Shown here in pieces: positions 7,440 to 16,053 of a stretch of DNA of 64,000 bases (position 1 is the stretch's first letter; the number at the start of each line of letters is the position of its first letter). A program made the translations under genes and the position numbers. The notes under the pieces were generated by a model that saw only the letters and a list, made by a program, of their open reading frames with translations, was not told where the DNA came from and searched no databases. Where the stretch lies: contig JAZTWO010000076.1 of the NCBI GenBank assembly GCA_045635885.1, positions 104,838 to 168,837 of the forward strand, read 5' to 3'. Origin of the DNA: RGIG4608 sp045635885 (GTDB lineage: Bacteria; Bacillota; Clostridia; Oscillospirales; CAG-272).

Positions 7440-9614
7440 TTAAAGATGAAGAACTCGTTCTTTAATTTCCTGTGTTCTTCCTTGGTTCCAATACTGAGTT
7501 CCAATGTATCCGCAAGTGCGTCTAGCAACGTTCATTGTTGATTGATCTGTGTTGCCGCAGTTGGGACATTTCCAAACCAACTTGCCGTCTTCTTCAACAA
7601 CCTCGATTTCGCCATCAAATCCACATGCTTGACAGTAATCGCTTTTTGTATTGAGTTCGGCATACATAATGTTATCATAAATAAATCTCATAACTGAAAT
7701 TACAGCATCAATGTTATTTTGCATATTGGGAACTTCAACATACGAGATTGCTCCACCGGGGGAAAGCGCCTGGAATTTTGATTCAATTGCAAGTTTTTTA
7801 AAGGCATCAATTTCCTCGGTAACGTGAATGTGATAACTGTTTGTAATATATGTTTTGTCGGTAATATTTTTAATTATTCCAAAACGTTTTTGCAAGCATT
7901 TTGCAAATTTGTAGGTTGTGCTTTCAAGGGGAGTGCCGTAAAGTGAATAGTCAATGCACTCGTCTGCCTTCCATTTTGCAGTATATTCATTGAGCTTTTT
8001 CATAATCTCAAGTCCGAGCTTTTCGCCCTCGGGCTCGGTCAACTTTTGGCCGTTCAATGAAAGAACGCATTCCCAAAGACCTGCATATCCAAGAGAAATT
8101 GTGGAATATCCACCGTGAAGATACTTATCAATGGTTTCGCCTTTGGGGAGACGGAGAAGAGCACCGTGTTGCCAAAGAATAGGCGCAGCATCAGAAACAG
8201 TTCCTGTCAATCTTTCGTGACGGCATTGGAGCGCTCTATGGCAAAGCTCCATTCTTTCGTCGAAGATTTGCCAGAATTTTTCCATATCACCATCGGCAGA
8301 AAGACCGATATCAACAAGGTTAACTGTTACAACGCCCTGGTTAAATCTACCGTAGTACTTTGGCTGACCGTTTTCATCAATATATGGAGTCAAAAAGCTT
8401 CTGCAACCCATACAGGTGTAGCAATGGCCCTCTCCGTTTTTATCAATTTTGTTTTGCAACATAATCTTTTCAGAAATATAGTCGGGAACCATTCGCTTTG
8501 CGGTGCATTTAGCTGCAAGCTTTGTAAGGTAGAAATAGGGACTATCTTCGTGTACATTATCTTCTTCAAGAACATAAATGAGCTTGGGGAAGGCAGGAGT
8601 AACCCAAACACCTTTTTCATTTTTTACACCCTTGTATCTTTGTTTTAATGTTTCCTCGATAATGATGGCAAGGTCTTTCTTTTCACGCTCATTTTTAGCT
8701 TCGTTAAGATACATAAATACAGTAACGAAGGGAGCTTGTCCGTTTGTTGTCATAAGGGTTACAACCTGATATTGAATGGTTTGAACACCACTTCTGATTT
8801 CTTCAAGAAGACGCTCTTCGGTAATTCTGTCAATATCTTCAATGCTTACGTCGGGATTAATGCTTTTAAGTTCTTTTTCAACCCTAATTCTTATTTTTTT
8901 GCGGCTTATGTCAACAAATGGCGCAAGATGAGTTAAACTTATACTTTGTCCACCGTATTGGCAAGATGCAACTTGGGCAATAATCTGAGTGGCAATATTG
9001 CATGCAGTTGAAAAACTGTGTGGCTTTTCAATCATTGTTCCACTTATTACAGTACCGTTTTGAAGCATGTCCTCAAGGTTAACAAGGTCGCAGTTATGCA
9101 TGTGTTGAGCAAAGTAATCGGAATCATGAAAGTGAATAATTCCTTTTTCATGCGCTTCAACTATGTCTGCAGGGAGCAAAATTCGTTTTGTGATGTCCTT
9201 GCTTACTTCACCTGCCATATAGTCACGTTGAACACTGTTTACAGTGGGATTCTTGTTTGAGTTTTCTTGCTTAACCTCTTCATTGTTGCACTCAATCAAA
9301 CTAAGAATCTGCTCATCAGTTGTATTAGATTTTCTAATAAGAGCATGGTTATAACGGTATGTGATATATCGTCTTGCAACGTCAAACGCACGTTGATTCA
9401 TAATCTGATCTTCAACCATATCTTGAATTTCTTCAACGTTTAATGATCTATTCATATGAAGAGCAGCCATTTCAACATCTTCTGCAATACGTTTGATTTG
9501 AATTTCTGACATTCTTGCGCTAGGAACAACGCTTTCGTTAGCTTTAGTAACAGCTATTACAATTTTTTGTGGGTCAAAAGTAACTTCTGAACCGTTTCGC
9601 TTAATGATTTTCAT
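7440..9614 (-). CDS. nrdD: Anaerobic (class III) ribonucleoside-triphosphate reductase
   Basis: Glycyl-radical enzyme reducing ribonucleotides to deoxyribonucleotides under anoxia. 724 residues. Residues 1-95 form the ATP-cone allosteric domain (KRNGSEVTFDPQKI start). The barrel contains the radical-relay cysteine region (around CNIATQI and CMGCRSF). The C-terminal zinc site is CQACG...CPNCG, and the glycyl-radical loop RRTCGYIG places the radical glycine at G702. The start is preceded by an excellent AGGAGG. It is the only ribonucleotide reductase in the window. NrdR-box-like repeats in its promoter suggest repression by NrdR when dATP is high. Confidence 0.96.
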   Translation of the reverse strand: MKIIKRNGSEVTFDPQKIVIAVTKANESVVPSARMSEIQIKRIAEDVEMAALHMNRSLNVEEIQDMVEDQIMNQRAFDVARRYITYRYNHALIRKSNTTDEQILSLIECNNEEVKQENSNKNPTVNSVQRDYMAGEVSKDITKRILLPADIVEAHEKGIIHFHDSDYFAQHMHNCDLVNLEDMLQNGTVISGTMIEKPHSFSTACNIATQIIAQVASCQYGGQSISLTHLAPFVDISRKKIRIRVEKELKSINPDVSIEDIDRITEERLLEEIRSGVQTIQYQVVTLMTTNGQAPFVTVFMYLNEAKNEREKKDLAIIIEETLKQRYKGVKNEKGVWVTPAFPKLIYVLEEDNVHEDSPYFYLTKLAAKCTAKRMVPDYISEKIMLQNKIDKNGEGHCYTCMGCRSFLTPYIDENGQPKYYGRFNQGVVTVNLVDIGLSADGDMEKFWQIFDERMELCHRALQCRHERLTGTVSDAAPILWQHGALLRLPKGETIDKYLHGGYSTISLGYAGLWECVLSLNGQKLTEPEGEKLGLEIMKKLNEYTAKWKADECIDYSLYGTPLESTTYKFAKCLQKRFGIIKNITDKTYITNSYHIHVTEEIDAFKKLAIESKFQALSPGGAISYVEVPNMQNNIDAVISVMRFIYDNIMYAELNTKSDYCQACGFDGEIEVVEEDGKLVWKCPNCGNTDQSTMNVARRTCGYIGTQYWNQGRTQEIKERVLHL

Positions 9615-9664
9615 GTTTCCTCCTAAATAAATATATGTAAAATGAACTAAAATTCGACATTCTA

Positions 9665-9694
9665 ATTATATACTATATATTGTGTTAAAGTCAA
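9665..9694 (-). promoter_or_regulatory. nrdDG sigma-A promoter
   Basis: On the minus strand TTGACT (9689-9694) and TATAAT (9665-9670) are 18 bases apart, about 50 bases before the nrdD start. The spacer is covered by an NrdR-box-like sequence. Confidence 0.75.
9670..9685. promoter_or_regulatory. NrdR box 1 (proximal)
   Basis: ATACTATATATTGTGT matches 15 of 16 positions of the NrdR-box consensus acaCwAtATaTwGtgt. It lies between the -35 and -10 elements of nrdD, where repressor binding would block polymerase. Confidence 0.75.
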
Positions 9695-9700
9695 GAGAAA

Positions 9701-9716
9701 AATCTATATATTGTTA
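9701..9716. promoter_or_regulatory. NrdR box 2 (distal)
   Basis: AATCTATATATTGTTA matches 12 of 16 NrdR-box positions, including the full CTATATATTGT core. It is 31 bases, three helical turns, from box 1, the spacing expected for cooperative NrdR binding. Confidence 0.65.
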
Positions 9717-9829
9717 TTTTTTGTAAGAAGTGACAATTTACAAATAAAATTTTTAACTATTTTGCTATATTTTATTATTTTAAGGAATTTTTAAGGTTGA
9801 TATTTTATCATTATAATGTAAAATAATAA

Positions 9830-9848
9830 CACATCCAAATGGGTGTGA
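9830..9848. promoter_or_regulatory. Small inverted repeat upstream of the ABC exporter
   Basis: CACATCC and GGGTGTG form a 7-bp imperfect (one G-U) hairpin about 30 bases before the start. Upstream, TATAAT at 9812-9817 has no good -35, so the promoter here is unclear; the repeat could be an operator or a leader hairpin. Confidence 0.25.
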
Positions 9849-9878
9849 ATCTACAATAATTTTTATATAGGTGTGATT

Positions 9879-12599
9879 ATGTTAGAACTTGTAAACATTC
9901 GAAAAACTTACGGCAAAGATGAATCAGCCGTAGAGGCGCTTAAGGGCGTCAGTTTAAAGTTCCGTGAGAGCGAGTTTGTATCCATACTTGGTCAGTCAGG
10001 TTGTGGTAAGACAACATTGCTTAATATTGTTGGCGGTCTTGACCAATACACAAGCGGTGATCTTATCATCAATAACACTTCAACCAAGGATTTTACAGAT
10101 GCGGATTGGGATACTTACAGAAACCACTCCATCGGCTTTATTTTCCAGAGTTATAATCTTATAGCTCACCAAACAGTATTGGCTAACGTTGAATTGGCTC
10201 TTACTCTTAGTGGTATTTCAAAGCACGAAAGAAGAAAGAGAGCAGTTCAGGCGCTTGATAAGGTTGGTCTTCGTTCACAAATGAACAAACGTCCCAATCA
10301 GCTTTCAGGTGGTCAGATGCAGAGAGTTGCAATTGCAAGAGCTCTTATTAACAACCCCGACATTTTGCTTGCGGATGAACCCACGGGTGCTCTTGACTCT
10401 GAAACAAGCGTTCAGGTAATGGATCTTTTGAAGGAAATTGCAAAAGATAGACTTGTTATCATGGTTACTCATAACCCTGAACTTGCAGAGCAGTATTCAA
10501 CCCGTATCATCAATCTTCGTGACGGTAACCTTGTTGGTGACTCCAATCCTTTCGACGGAACAATTGATGAAGAAGAATATCGTCAAATTCAGATTAGAAA
10601 ACAATCTGTCAAGAAAAAGAAGAAAGCATCAATGTCCTTCTGGACTGCAATGTCACTTTCATTCAATAACTTGATGACCAAAAAGGGAAGAACCTTCCTC
10701 ACTTCTTTTGCTGGATCAATTGGTATTATTGGTATTGCCTTGATTCTTGCGGTTTCAACCGGTGTTGATGCATATATTCAGTCAATAGAAGAAGATACTA
10801 TGTCTTCATATCCTTTGCAAATTCAAAGAAGTGCTATGGATGCAACTGCTATGATGACTTCTATGATGCAAGTTGCAGAATCGACAACAACTTCTAAACT
10901 TGAGCCCGGAAAAGTTCATTCAAGTCAAATTATGACTCAAATGATGACAGGAATGACTGGTTCAACAACAACAAACAACCTTAAGAAATTTAAGCAGTTC
11001 CTTGATTCAAATCCTGAAATATGGGATCTTTGCACTGATATTAAGTACGAATATGAGCCCAACTGGAATGTTTACTATAAATTAGAAGACGGAACATACA
11101 GAAATAGTTCAACGGGTCTTGAACAAATGTATGAATCCATGGGTCTTACAGGTCTTTCCAAGGATATGATGGAAAGTATGAGTGCTATGTCCGGAAATAT
11201 GGCTGCTTCAACAGGTTGGACGGAGCTTGTTGGTACACTTGACAATTTGAAAACCGAATATGAACTTGTTGACGGTAAATATCCCGAAAGTACGGATGAA
11301 ATTGTGTTGATAGTTAACAGAAATAATCAGATTTCAGACTATTCACTTTATCTTCTTGGTATATTGGATTTTGCAGACGTTGAAGAGTATATGGAGCTTG
11401 CTATTAAAGCACAGATTGCAGGAACAAAGTTTGAATATGAATTTCCTGAGGTAAGCTATACTTATGAGGAAATTTATGACTTTGATTTTAAGGTAATGCT
11501 TTATAGTGACGGTTATACTATGGACGGTTCAAAGGTTCAAAAACTTGAAACCGATGGTGAACTTTTCAAAGAACGTCTTGAAAACGCAATGCAGCTTAAG
11601 ATTGTTGGTATAGTGCGTCCCACTGACGAAACTGCGGATATGTCTAATATTGGTACTATTGGCTATCTTACATCACTTAAGGATGAGTTGATTAAAAAAG
11701 CCAACAACAGTGCGGTTGTAAAAGCGCAGCTTAAGAATCCTGAGGTTGACGTGTTCACAGGAATTAGATTCGATTCTGAGGGATACACATTGGATAGTTT
11801 CCCATTAGTTAAGGAAATGATTGAAAAGTTCCCCTCAATTGACACAACATTTATTCTTGACTATATAATTGAAAGCTTGAATATGCCTTATTTGAAGGAT
11901 ATTGTTTCTCAATATGTTCCAACAAATGCGGAATCTATGATGAATATAATTCTCAACTACCTCAACAAGAATAGAGTTACTGAAAACACATATGAAGAAA
12001 ACCTTCAAATGCTTGGCTATGTAGATATTAACAACCCCACATCAATTTCTATTTACCCCAAGAATTTTGAGGCAAAGGAAAGAGTAAATGCAATTATAGC
12101 TGAATATAATGATCGACAGAGTGAGGACGATAAAATTGTTTATACTGATACCATTGCCTTGCTTATGAGCTCAGTAACAACAATTCTTGACGCAATTTCA
12201 TACGTATTGATTGCATTTGTTGCAATTTCGCTTGTGGTATCTTCAATTATGATTGGTATTATCACATATATTTCAGTTCTTGAAAGAACAAAGGAAATTG
12301 GTATTCTTCGTGCAATTGGTGCATCTAAGAAGGATATTGCCCGTGTATTTGATGCAGAAACGTTATTCGTTGGATTTGTTGCAGGTTTGATAGGTATTGT
12401 TTGCTCGCTTGGTTTGATTATAATTATCAATATCATTTTGTATCACTTCACAGGTATTGCAAATCTTCAGGCAGTTCTTAAACCTTTGCCCGCAATCATC
12501 TTGGTTGCAATCAGTATGGGACTTACATTCATTGCTGGATTGTTCCCATCAAAGACAGCTTCTAATAAAGACCCTGTAATTGCTCTTAGATCAGAATAA
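9879..12599 (+). CDS. MacB-type ABC exporter, fused ATPase and FtsX-like permease
   Basis: 906 residues from the ATG at 9879 (AGGTG just upstream; a GTG at 9873 is an alternative). Residues 1-230 are an ABC ATPase: Walker A GQSGCGKT (38-45), signature LSGGQMQR (about 141-148), Walker B ILLADEPTGALD, H-loop VTHNPE. A cytosolic linker with a KKKKK run leads to a first membrane helix (about 262-285), a large extracytoplasmic domain (about 285-765) rich in Met, Ser and Thr early on, and a C-terminal FtsX domain with three membrane helices. The MacB topology fits export or extraction of substrates such as peptides or lipoproteins by mechanotransmission. The substrate is unknown. The next gene follows by 14 bases and may be co-transcribed. 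Confidence 0.9.
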   Translation: MLELVNIRKTYGKDESAVEALKGVSLKFRESEFVSILGQSGCGKTTLLNIVGGLDQYTSGDLIINNTSTKDFTDADWDTYRNHSIGFIFQSYNLIAHQTVLANVELALTLSGISKHERRKRAVQALDKVGLRSQMNKRPNQLSGGQMQRVAIARALINNPDILLADEPTGALDSETSVQVMDLLKEIAKDRLVIMVTHNPELAEQYSTRIINLRDGNLVGDSNPFDGTIDEEEYRQIQIRKQSVKKKKKASMSFWTAMSLSFNNLMTKKGRTFLTSFAGSIGIIGIALILAVSTGVDAYIQSIEEDTMSSYPLQIQRSAMDATAMMTSMMQVAESTTTSKLEPGKVHSSQIMTQMMTGMTGSTTTNNLKKFKQFLDSNPEIWDLCTDIKYEYEPNWNVYYKLEDGTYRNSSTGLEQMYESMGLTGLSKDMMESMSAMSGNMAASTGWTELVGTLDNLKTEYELVDGKYPESTDEIVLIVNRNNQISDYSLYLLGILDFADVEEYMELAIKAQIAGTKFEYEFPEVSYTYEEIYDFDFKVMLYSDGYTMDGSKVQKLETDGELFKERLENAMQLKIVGIVRPTDETADMSNIGTIGYLTSLKDELIKKANNSAVVKAQLKNPEVDVFTGIRFDSEGYTLDSFPLVKEMIEKFPSIDTTFILDYIIESLNMPYLKDIVSQYVPTNAESMMNIILNYLNKNRVTENTYEENLQMLGYVDINNPTSISIYPKNFEAKERVNAIIAEYNDRQSEDDKIVYTDTIALLMSSVTTILDAISYVLIAFVAISLVVSSIMIGIITYISVLERTKEIGILRAIGASKKDIARVFDAETLFVGFVAGLIGIVCSLGLIIIINIILYHFTGIANLQAVLKPLPAIILVAISMGLTFIAGLFPSKTASNKDPVIALRSE

Positions 12600-12613
12600 G
12601 AAAGAGTGCTAAT

Positions 12614-13021
12614 ATGAGAAACTTTTTAATCAGAGCTTTAGGAAAATTCAGAACATTTATGTATGGCAGAAATGGTGTTGATGCTTTTTCAAAGTTCACA
12701 CTTATCTCTTCGGTGGTTATTTTCTTAATCTATGGATTTTGGCCATATGGAATAGTCAAATTCATTTTGGGTTTAATTACTTATGGACTTATGATATACA
12801 CTTATTTTAGAATTTTCTCTAAAAATGTATATAAAAGGGTTAAAGAAAATAAAAAATATCTTGGCATTGTTAATATGAGCAAAACAAGATGGAAGCAGAG
12901 AAAAACTCATAAATTTTATAAATGTCCTAAATGCAAAACGTGGTTGAGAGTACCTAAGGGTAGGGGAAAAATCACTATTACATGTGTAAAATGCTCAACT
13001 AAATTTGATAAAAAAACATAA
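12614..13021 (+). CDS. Small membrane protein with C-terminal zinc ribbon
   Basis: 135 residues. Two hydrophobic segments (about 33-52 and 55-73) are separated by a very short turn, then a basic cytosolic stretch leads to a zinc-ribbon-like end with CPKC (about residues 103-106) and CVKC (about 124-127) framing a hairpin. This arrangement of paired helices plus a terminal zinc ribbon is common in hypothetical proteins of Ruminococcaceae. It lies 14 bases after the ABC exporter and ends at a terminator, so it belongs to that transcript and might help the exporter, but there is no direct evidence. Function unknown. Confidence 0.7.
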   Translation: MRNFLIRALGKFRTFMYGRNGVDAFSKFTLISSVVIFLIYGFWPYGIVKFILGLITYGLMIYTYFRIFSKNVYKRVKENKKYLGIVNMSKTRWKQRKTHKFYKCPKCKTWLRVPKGRGKITITCVKCSTKFDKKT

Positions 13022-13024
13022 CTT

Positions 13025-13056
13025 CAAGGCGGTGACTGTGGTCACCGCCTTGCTTG
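13025..13056 (+). terminator. GC-rich terminator hairpin
   Basis: CAAGGCGGTGAC (13025-13036) and GTCACCGCCTTG (13041-13052) form a perfect 12-bp stem with a TGTG loop. The following tract is only moderately T-rich. Confidence 0.65.
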
Positions 13057-13105
13057 TATTATTGAGTTATAAACGGTTAATAATTTACCAAAGGATGTGA
13101 TTAAA

Positions 13106-14077
13106 ATGTGTACAGCGATTAGCTTTAAAGCCAAAAATCATTATTTTGGAAGGAATTTGGATCTTGAGTTTAGATATGACGAAAAGGTGACAATAACACC
13201 AAGAAACTTTGAGTTAAATTTTAAATCCATAAACGGAATAAAAAATCATTATGCAATTGTTGGAATGGCAACTGTTGTTGATAATTACCCATTGTATTAT
13301 GATGGCACAAATGATCGTGGATTGAGCATTGCGGCATTAAATTTTGTGGGTAATGCGAGCTGGAATGTGAAAAATGATTCAAAAATTAATCTTTCGCCGT
13401 TTGAGATAATACCCTATATACTCTCAAAATGTGCTTCGGTGAAAGAAGTTTTGCCTTTGCTAAATCAAATTAATATTGTGGATATTCCGTTTAATAAAAC
13501 TTTAGAAAATTCACAATTGCATTGGATGATTTCTGACGAAAATGAAAGTATTGTGCTTGAATGTGTAAAAGATGGTTTGAAAATTCATAAAAATCCCACG
13601 GGAGTTTTAACCAATAATCCACCATTTGAATACCAAATGATGAATCTAAACAATTATATGGGTTTGTCAAATGGTGAAGCAAAAAACAAGTTTTCGTCAA
13701 GCATGAATTTAAAACCGTATAGCAGAGGAATGGGCGCACTTGGTTTGCCGGGGGATTTATCCTCGCAATCAAGATTTGTTCGCGCAGCATTCACTTTGCT
13801 GAATTCCGTTAAACCACAGGACGATATTGAGGGTCTAACACAGGCATTTCATATATTAAATTCGGTTGAGCAACAAGAAGGGTGCGTTGTGTTTGATGGT
13901 AAATTTGAACGAACACAATATACAAGTTGTTGTGATACAAATAGGGGGATATATTACTACAAAACCTATGAAAACAATCAAATAAATGCAGTGGATATGT
14001 TTAAGGAAAATCTTGACTCCAAGGAGTTAATTTCCTTTGAATTGAGCTATAAACAACAAATAAGATATATCAATTAA
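13106..14077 (+). CDS. Choloylglycine hydrolase family (bile salt hydrolase/penicillin V acylase-like)
   Basis: 323 residues from the ATG at 13106; the start is set by the family requirement that Cys2 becomes the N-terminal nucleophile after Met removal, and AAAGGATG precedes it. Conserved catalytic-site features are C2, R16 and D19 in the GRNLD segment, the LTNNPPFEYQ block with its Asn, and the SRFVRAAF block with its Arg, preceded by the family motif GLPGD. There is no signal peptide, so the enzyme is intracellular. Members hydrolyse the amide bond of conjugated bile acids or of penicillin V and N-acyl homoserine lactones. The substrate cannot be told from sequence alone here; a bile-salt role would suit a gut bacterium. 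Confidence 0.88.
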   Translation: MCTAISFKAKNHYFGRNLDLEFRYDEKVTITPRNFELNFKSINGIKNHYAIVGMATVVDNYPLYYDGTNDRGLSIAALNFVGNASWNVKNDSKINLSPFEIIPYILSKCASVKEVLPLLNQINIVDIPFNKTLENSQLHWMISDENESIVLECVKDGLKIHKNPTGVLTNNPPFEYQMMNLNNYMGLSNGEAKNKFSSSMNLKPYSRGMGALGLPGDLSSQSRFVRAAFTLLNSVKPQDDIEGLTQAFHILNSVEQQEGCVVFDGKFERTQYTSCCDTNRGIYYYKTYENNQINAVDMFKENLDSKELISFELSYKQQIRYIN

Positions 14078-14103
14078 AACGCAACAAAAATCGTGCGAAA
14101 CTA

Positions 14104-14132
14104 TTGACAAGAATGGCTATTAATGATATAAT
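14104..14132 (+). promoter_or_regulatory. Consensus sigma-A promoter of the pilus operon
   Basis: TTGACA (14104-14109) and TATAAT (14127-14132), spacer 17, about 85 bases before the first prepilin gene. With the terminator at 19740-19775 it bounds a seven-gene transcript. Confidence 0.85.
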
Positions 14133-14214
14133 AATATGAATAAAAATGCAAATTTTTATCGAAGAAAAACGAATGAATTTTAAACCGATTTGTCTTAGAA
14201 AGGAGATTCCCGTG

Positions 14215-14634
14215 ATGAAAAAGAAAAAGGGCTTTACGCTTGTGGAATTGTTGGTAGTTATGTTAATATCATCCCTTATCTTGTCTTTGGTAGCGGGAAC
14301 AATGATTTTCATAACAAACTCGGCAGGAAGACTCATTCAAGAGGCAGAAGATATTGATATGGCAAAAAATATCGAAAAATATCTTAGGGGGCTTGACGTC
14401 GAGGGTTGGAATACCGTTGATTTGGACGACGATGGTAATTTAGTATTCAACGGAGAGGTAATTTTTACTAATACGGGGCTGACTAATAAAGATATTAATA
14501 AAGATATAATAGAGGTTGAAGACGGATTTATTAAATGTTATCTAAAATTTGACAGTGGCAAAGAATTTGATTTTATTTTAGGTATAAACACTACTACACA
14601 ATCTACAACCGATGGAACGGAGGTACAACAATAA
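14215..14634 (+). CDS. Type IV prepilin-like protein
   Basis: 139 residues from the ATG at 14215; AAAGGAG lies 10-16 bases upstream. The class III signal KKKKG|FTLVELL has the cleavage-site Gly and the conserved Glu5, followed by a 20-residue hydrophobic helix (about 8-30). The rest is a short soluble domain rich in Asp/Asn. After cleavage by the prepilin peptidase encoded four genes downstream it should be assembled into a pilus or pseudopilus. Pilin identity (major or minor) cannot be assigned. The stop overlaps the next start codon by one base. Confidence 0.82.
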   Translation: MKKKKGFTLVELLVVMLISSLILSLVAGTMIFITNSAGRLIQEAEDIDMAKNIEKYLRGLDVEGWNTVDLDDDGNLVFNGEVIFTNTGLTNKDINKDIIEVEDGFIKCYLKFDSGKEFDFILGINTTTQSTTDGTEVQQ

Positions 14635-15386
14635 TGGCTCAAAATCAATGTATTTTTGAATATTCTAATTTTGGAAATGGCTATTTAAGAATCTATTTCC
14701 TTACTGAAAGTAAACGTGTTGACAAAGAAATAATGATAGATCTTGAAAAATATCCCATTATCGAAGGCGTGGTGGCTGATATTGATCCTCTTGTTGAGAA
14801 AATTAAGCATGAATTAAACAGAGCTCATATAAAGGCAATTCAAAACCCACTTCTTCTTTTAAGATGTGTTGAAACTTATAAGAGCACTTTGTTCTTGCCA
14901 ATCAAGAATTATTTCCAGGCGCAATATCACTATAAAAAAGAAGTTAAACTTAAGCACGATAAAGAGAATTTTATCGCACTTAACAATTCATATAAAAATG
15001 GTGTTGGTTATATTTTCAACACTTATTACATTCCTATTTCAGTTATTGAGTCATTCAATAAAATTGAAAAGGCACTTAATACTGAATTTGTTGGTGTTCA
15101 ACCCCTTGGTATGTTCTTGGCAGACTTCCTTGATTTTAAAGGAAATTTTGTTTGCTTCCATATCAGAAAAAAAGCTTGCACAATGATTGTTGTGTTTGAC
15201 AATGATCTTATCACGTCTTATGACTTTGAAATTGAGAGCGATAAGGATATTTTAAACCGCTTCTTGCTTGTTGCAACCAAGCACGAATTTGAAGTTGAAC
15301 GCAAGCAGATTGGTTACTATCATATCGACTCTGACGAGCCATATGAAATTGATCTTGGTGTTAAGAGATTTGGCAGAATTTATTAA
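14634..15386 (+). CDS. Pilus operon protein, possibly PilM-like
   Basis: 250 residues, no signal peptide or membrane helix, so cytosolic. The second half contains alternating strand patterns (GNFVCFHIRKKACTMIVVFDNDLITSYDFEIE, read in two blocks around residues 167-200) resembling the actin-fold ATPase core of PilM/GspL, but clear PHOSPHATE-loop motifs are not visible and the N-terminal half does not match. Its position right behind a prepilin (one-base overlap) and ahead of pilD-pilC-pilB makes an assembly-platform role likely. I would call it a divergent PilM-like protein at best; it may be lineage-specific. Confidence 0.5.
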   Translation: MAQNQCIFEYSNFGNGYLRIYFLTESKRVDKEIMIDLEKYPIIEGVVADIDPLVEKIKHELNRAHIKAIQNPLLLLRCVETYKSTLFLPIKNYFQAQYHYKKEVKLKHDKENFIALNNSYKNGVGYIFNTYYIPISVIESFNKIEKALNTEFVGVQPLGMFLADFLDFKGNFVCFHIRKKACTMIVVFDNDLITSYDFEIESDKDILNRFLLVATKHEFEVERKQIGYYHIDSDEPYEIDLGVKRFGRIY

Positions 15387-15440
15387 TCAATGTATTTAAA
15401 TTTTTGAGGAAAGGAGTTTCGCTTAGCGAGTAATTGGTTT

Positions 15441-15836
15441 ATGAAAAAAACTAAAAAGGGATTAACCTTGGTAGAAGTTTTGGTTGGAATTACAGTGTTT
15501 AGCATTGTGATTTTTGCACTGTTCACAGCGGTTGCTTCTATGCGAAAAATCGTTTTCCGCCAAGAAGAATACGTTAAAATCAAAATGGTGTGCTATGATA
15601 TTGATGCGTATATAGAAAAGTATAAAACCGATGGTGTTAATAAATATTTTGGTGATTATTACGATAATCAAAAGCATATTGGTTATCTAACATCAAAATT
15701 TGAACCCATTTCGGATGGCGATACTAAAGCATATGAGATCAAATTTAATGGCAATGTAATAATTTCCATTACGTCAATAAAAGATGATCGAGTGTTTGTA
15801 GAAAATCTTGATCTTGACAAAATTGGGAATAAATAA
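15441..15836 (+). CDS. Type IV prepilin-like protein
   Basis: 131 residues. The leader KKTKKG|LTLVEVLVGITVF has the prepilin cleavage Gly and Glu5; the hydrophobic helix runs to about residue 30. The remaining domain is small and charged. The best Shine-Dalgarno (AAAGGAG, 15409-15415) is about 25 bases upstream of this ATG, unusually far, with the small palindrome TCGCTTAGCGA between; no in-frame start lies closer to it, so initiation here may be weak or helped by RNA folding. Probably a minor pilin. Confidence 0.78.
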   Translation: MKKTKKGLTLVEVLVGITVFSIVIFALFTAVASMRKIVFRQEEYVKIKMVCYDIDAYIEKYKTDGVNKYFGDYYDNQKHIGYLTSKFEPISDGDTKAYEIKFNGNVIISITSIKDDRVFVENLDLDKIGNK

Positions 15837-15852
15837 TAGGAGGCAACACCTG

Positions 15853-16053
15853 ATGAAGAAAAAACAGACTAAAAAAGGTTATGTCCTCGCACTTGTTATT
15901 GTAATAACGTTTATTTTAACAGTAACGGTAACATCAACCTTTACGCTTATTATGAGATATATGATCTTTGCACAAAAAGATCTGCAAAATTTTGCAGGTC
16001 CTACACAATCTGCAATTGTTTTGAATATGGAGGAGGGAATACATAATGCCTGA
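15853..16053 (+). CDS. Short prepilin-like protein lacking Glu5
   Basis: 66 residues from the ATG at 15853, with TAGGAGG nine bases upstream. The N-terminus KKTKKG-type basic leader ends KKG|YVLALVIVIT followed by a hydrophobic helix, as in prepilins, but position 5 after the Gly is Leu instead of Glu. Loss of Glu5 is typical of the tip-located GspK/PilX type of minor pilin. The soluble part is only about 35 residues, far shorter than GspK. The reading frame overlaps the start of pilD by eight bases. It may be a stub of a larger ancestral pilin or a genuine mini-pilin. Confidence 0.6.
   Translation: MKKKQTKKGYVLALVIVITFILTVTVTSTFTLIMRYMIFAQKDLQNFAGPTQSAIVLNMEEGIHNA

Noticed and set aside
8115..8648. 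177-codon plus-strand frame opposite nrdD
   Set aside because: nrdD is a complete, well-conserved gene on the other strand; the frame has no start signals.
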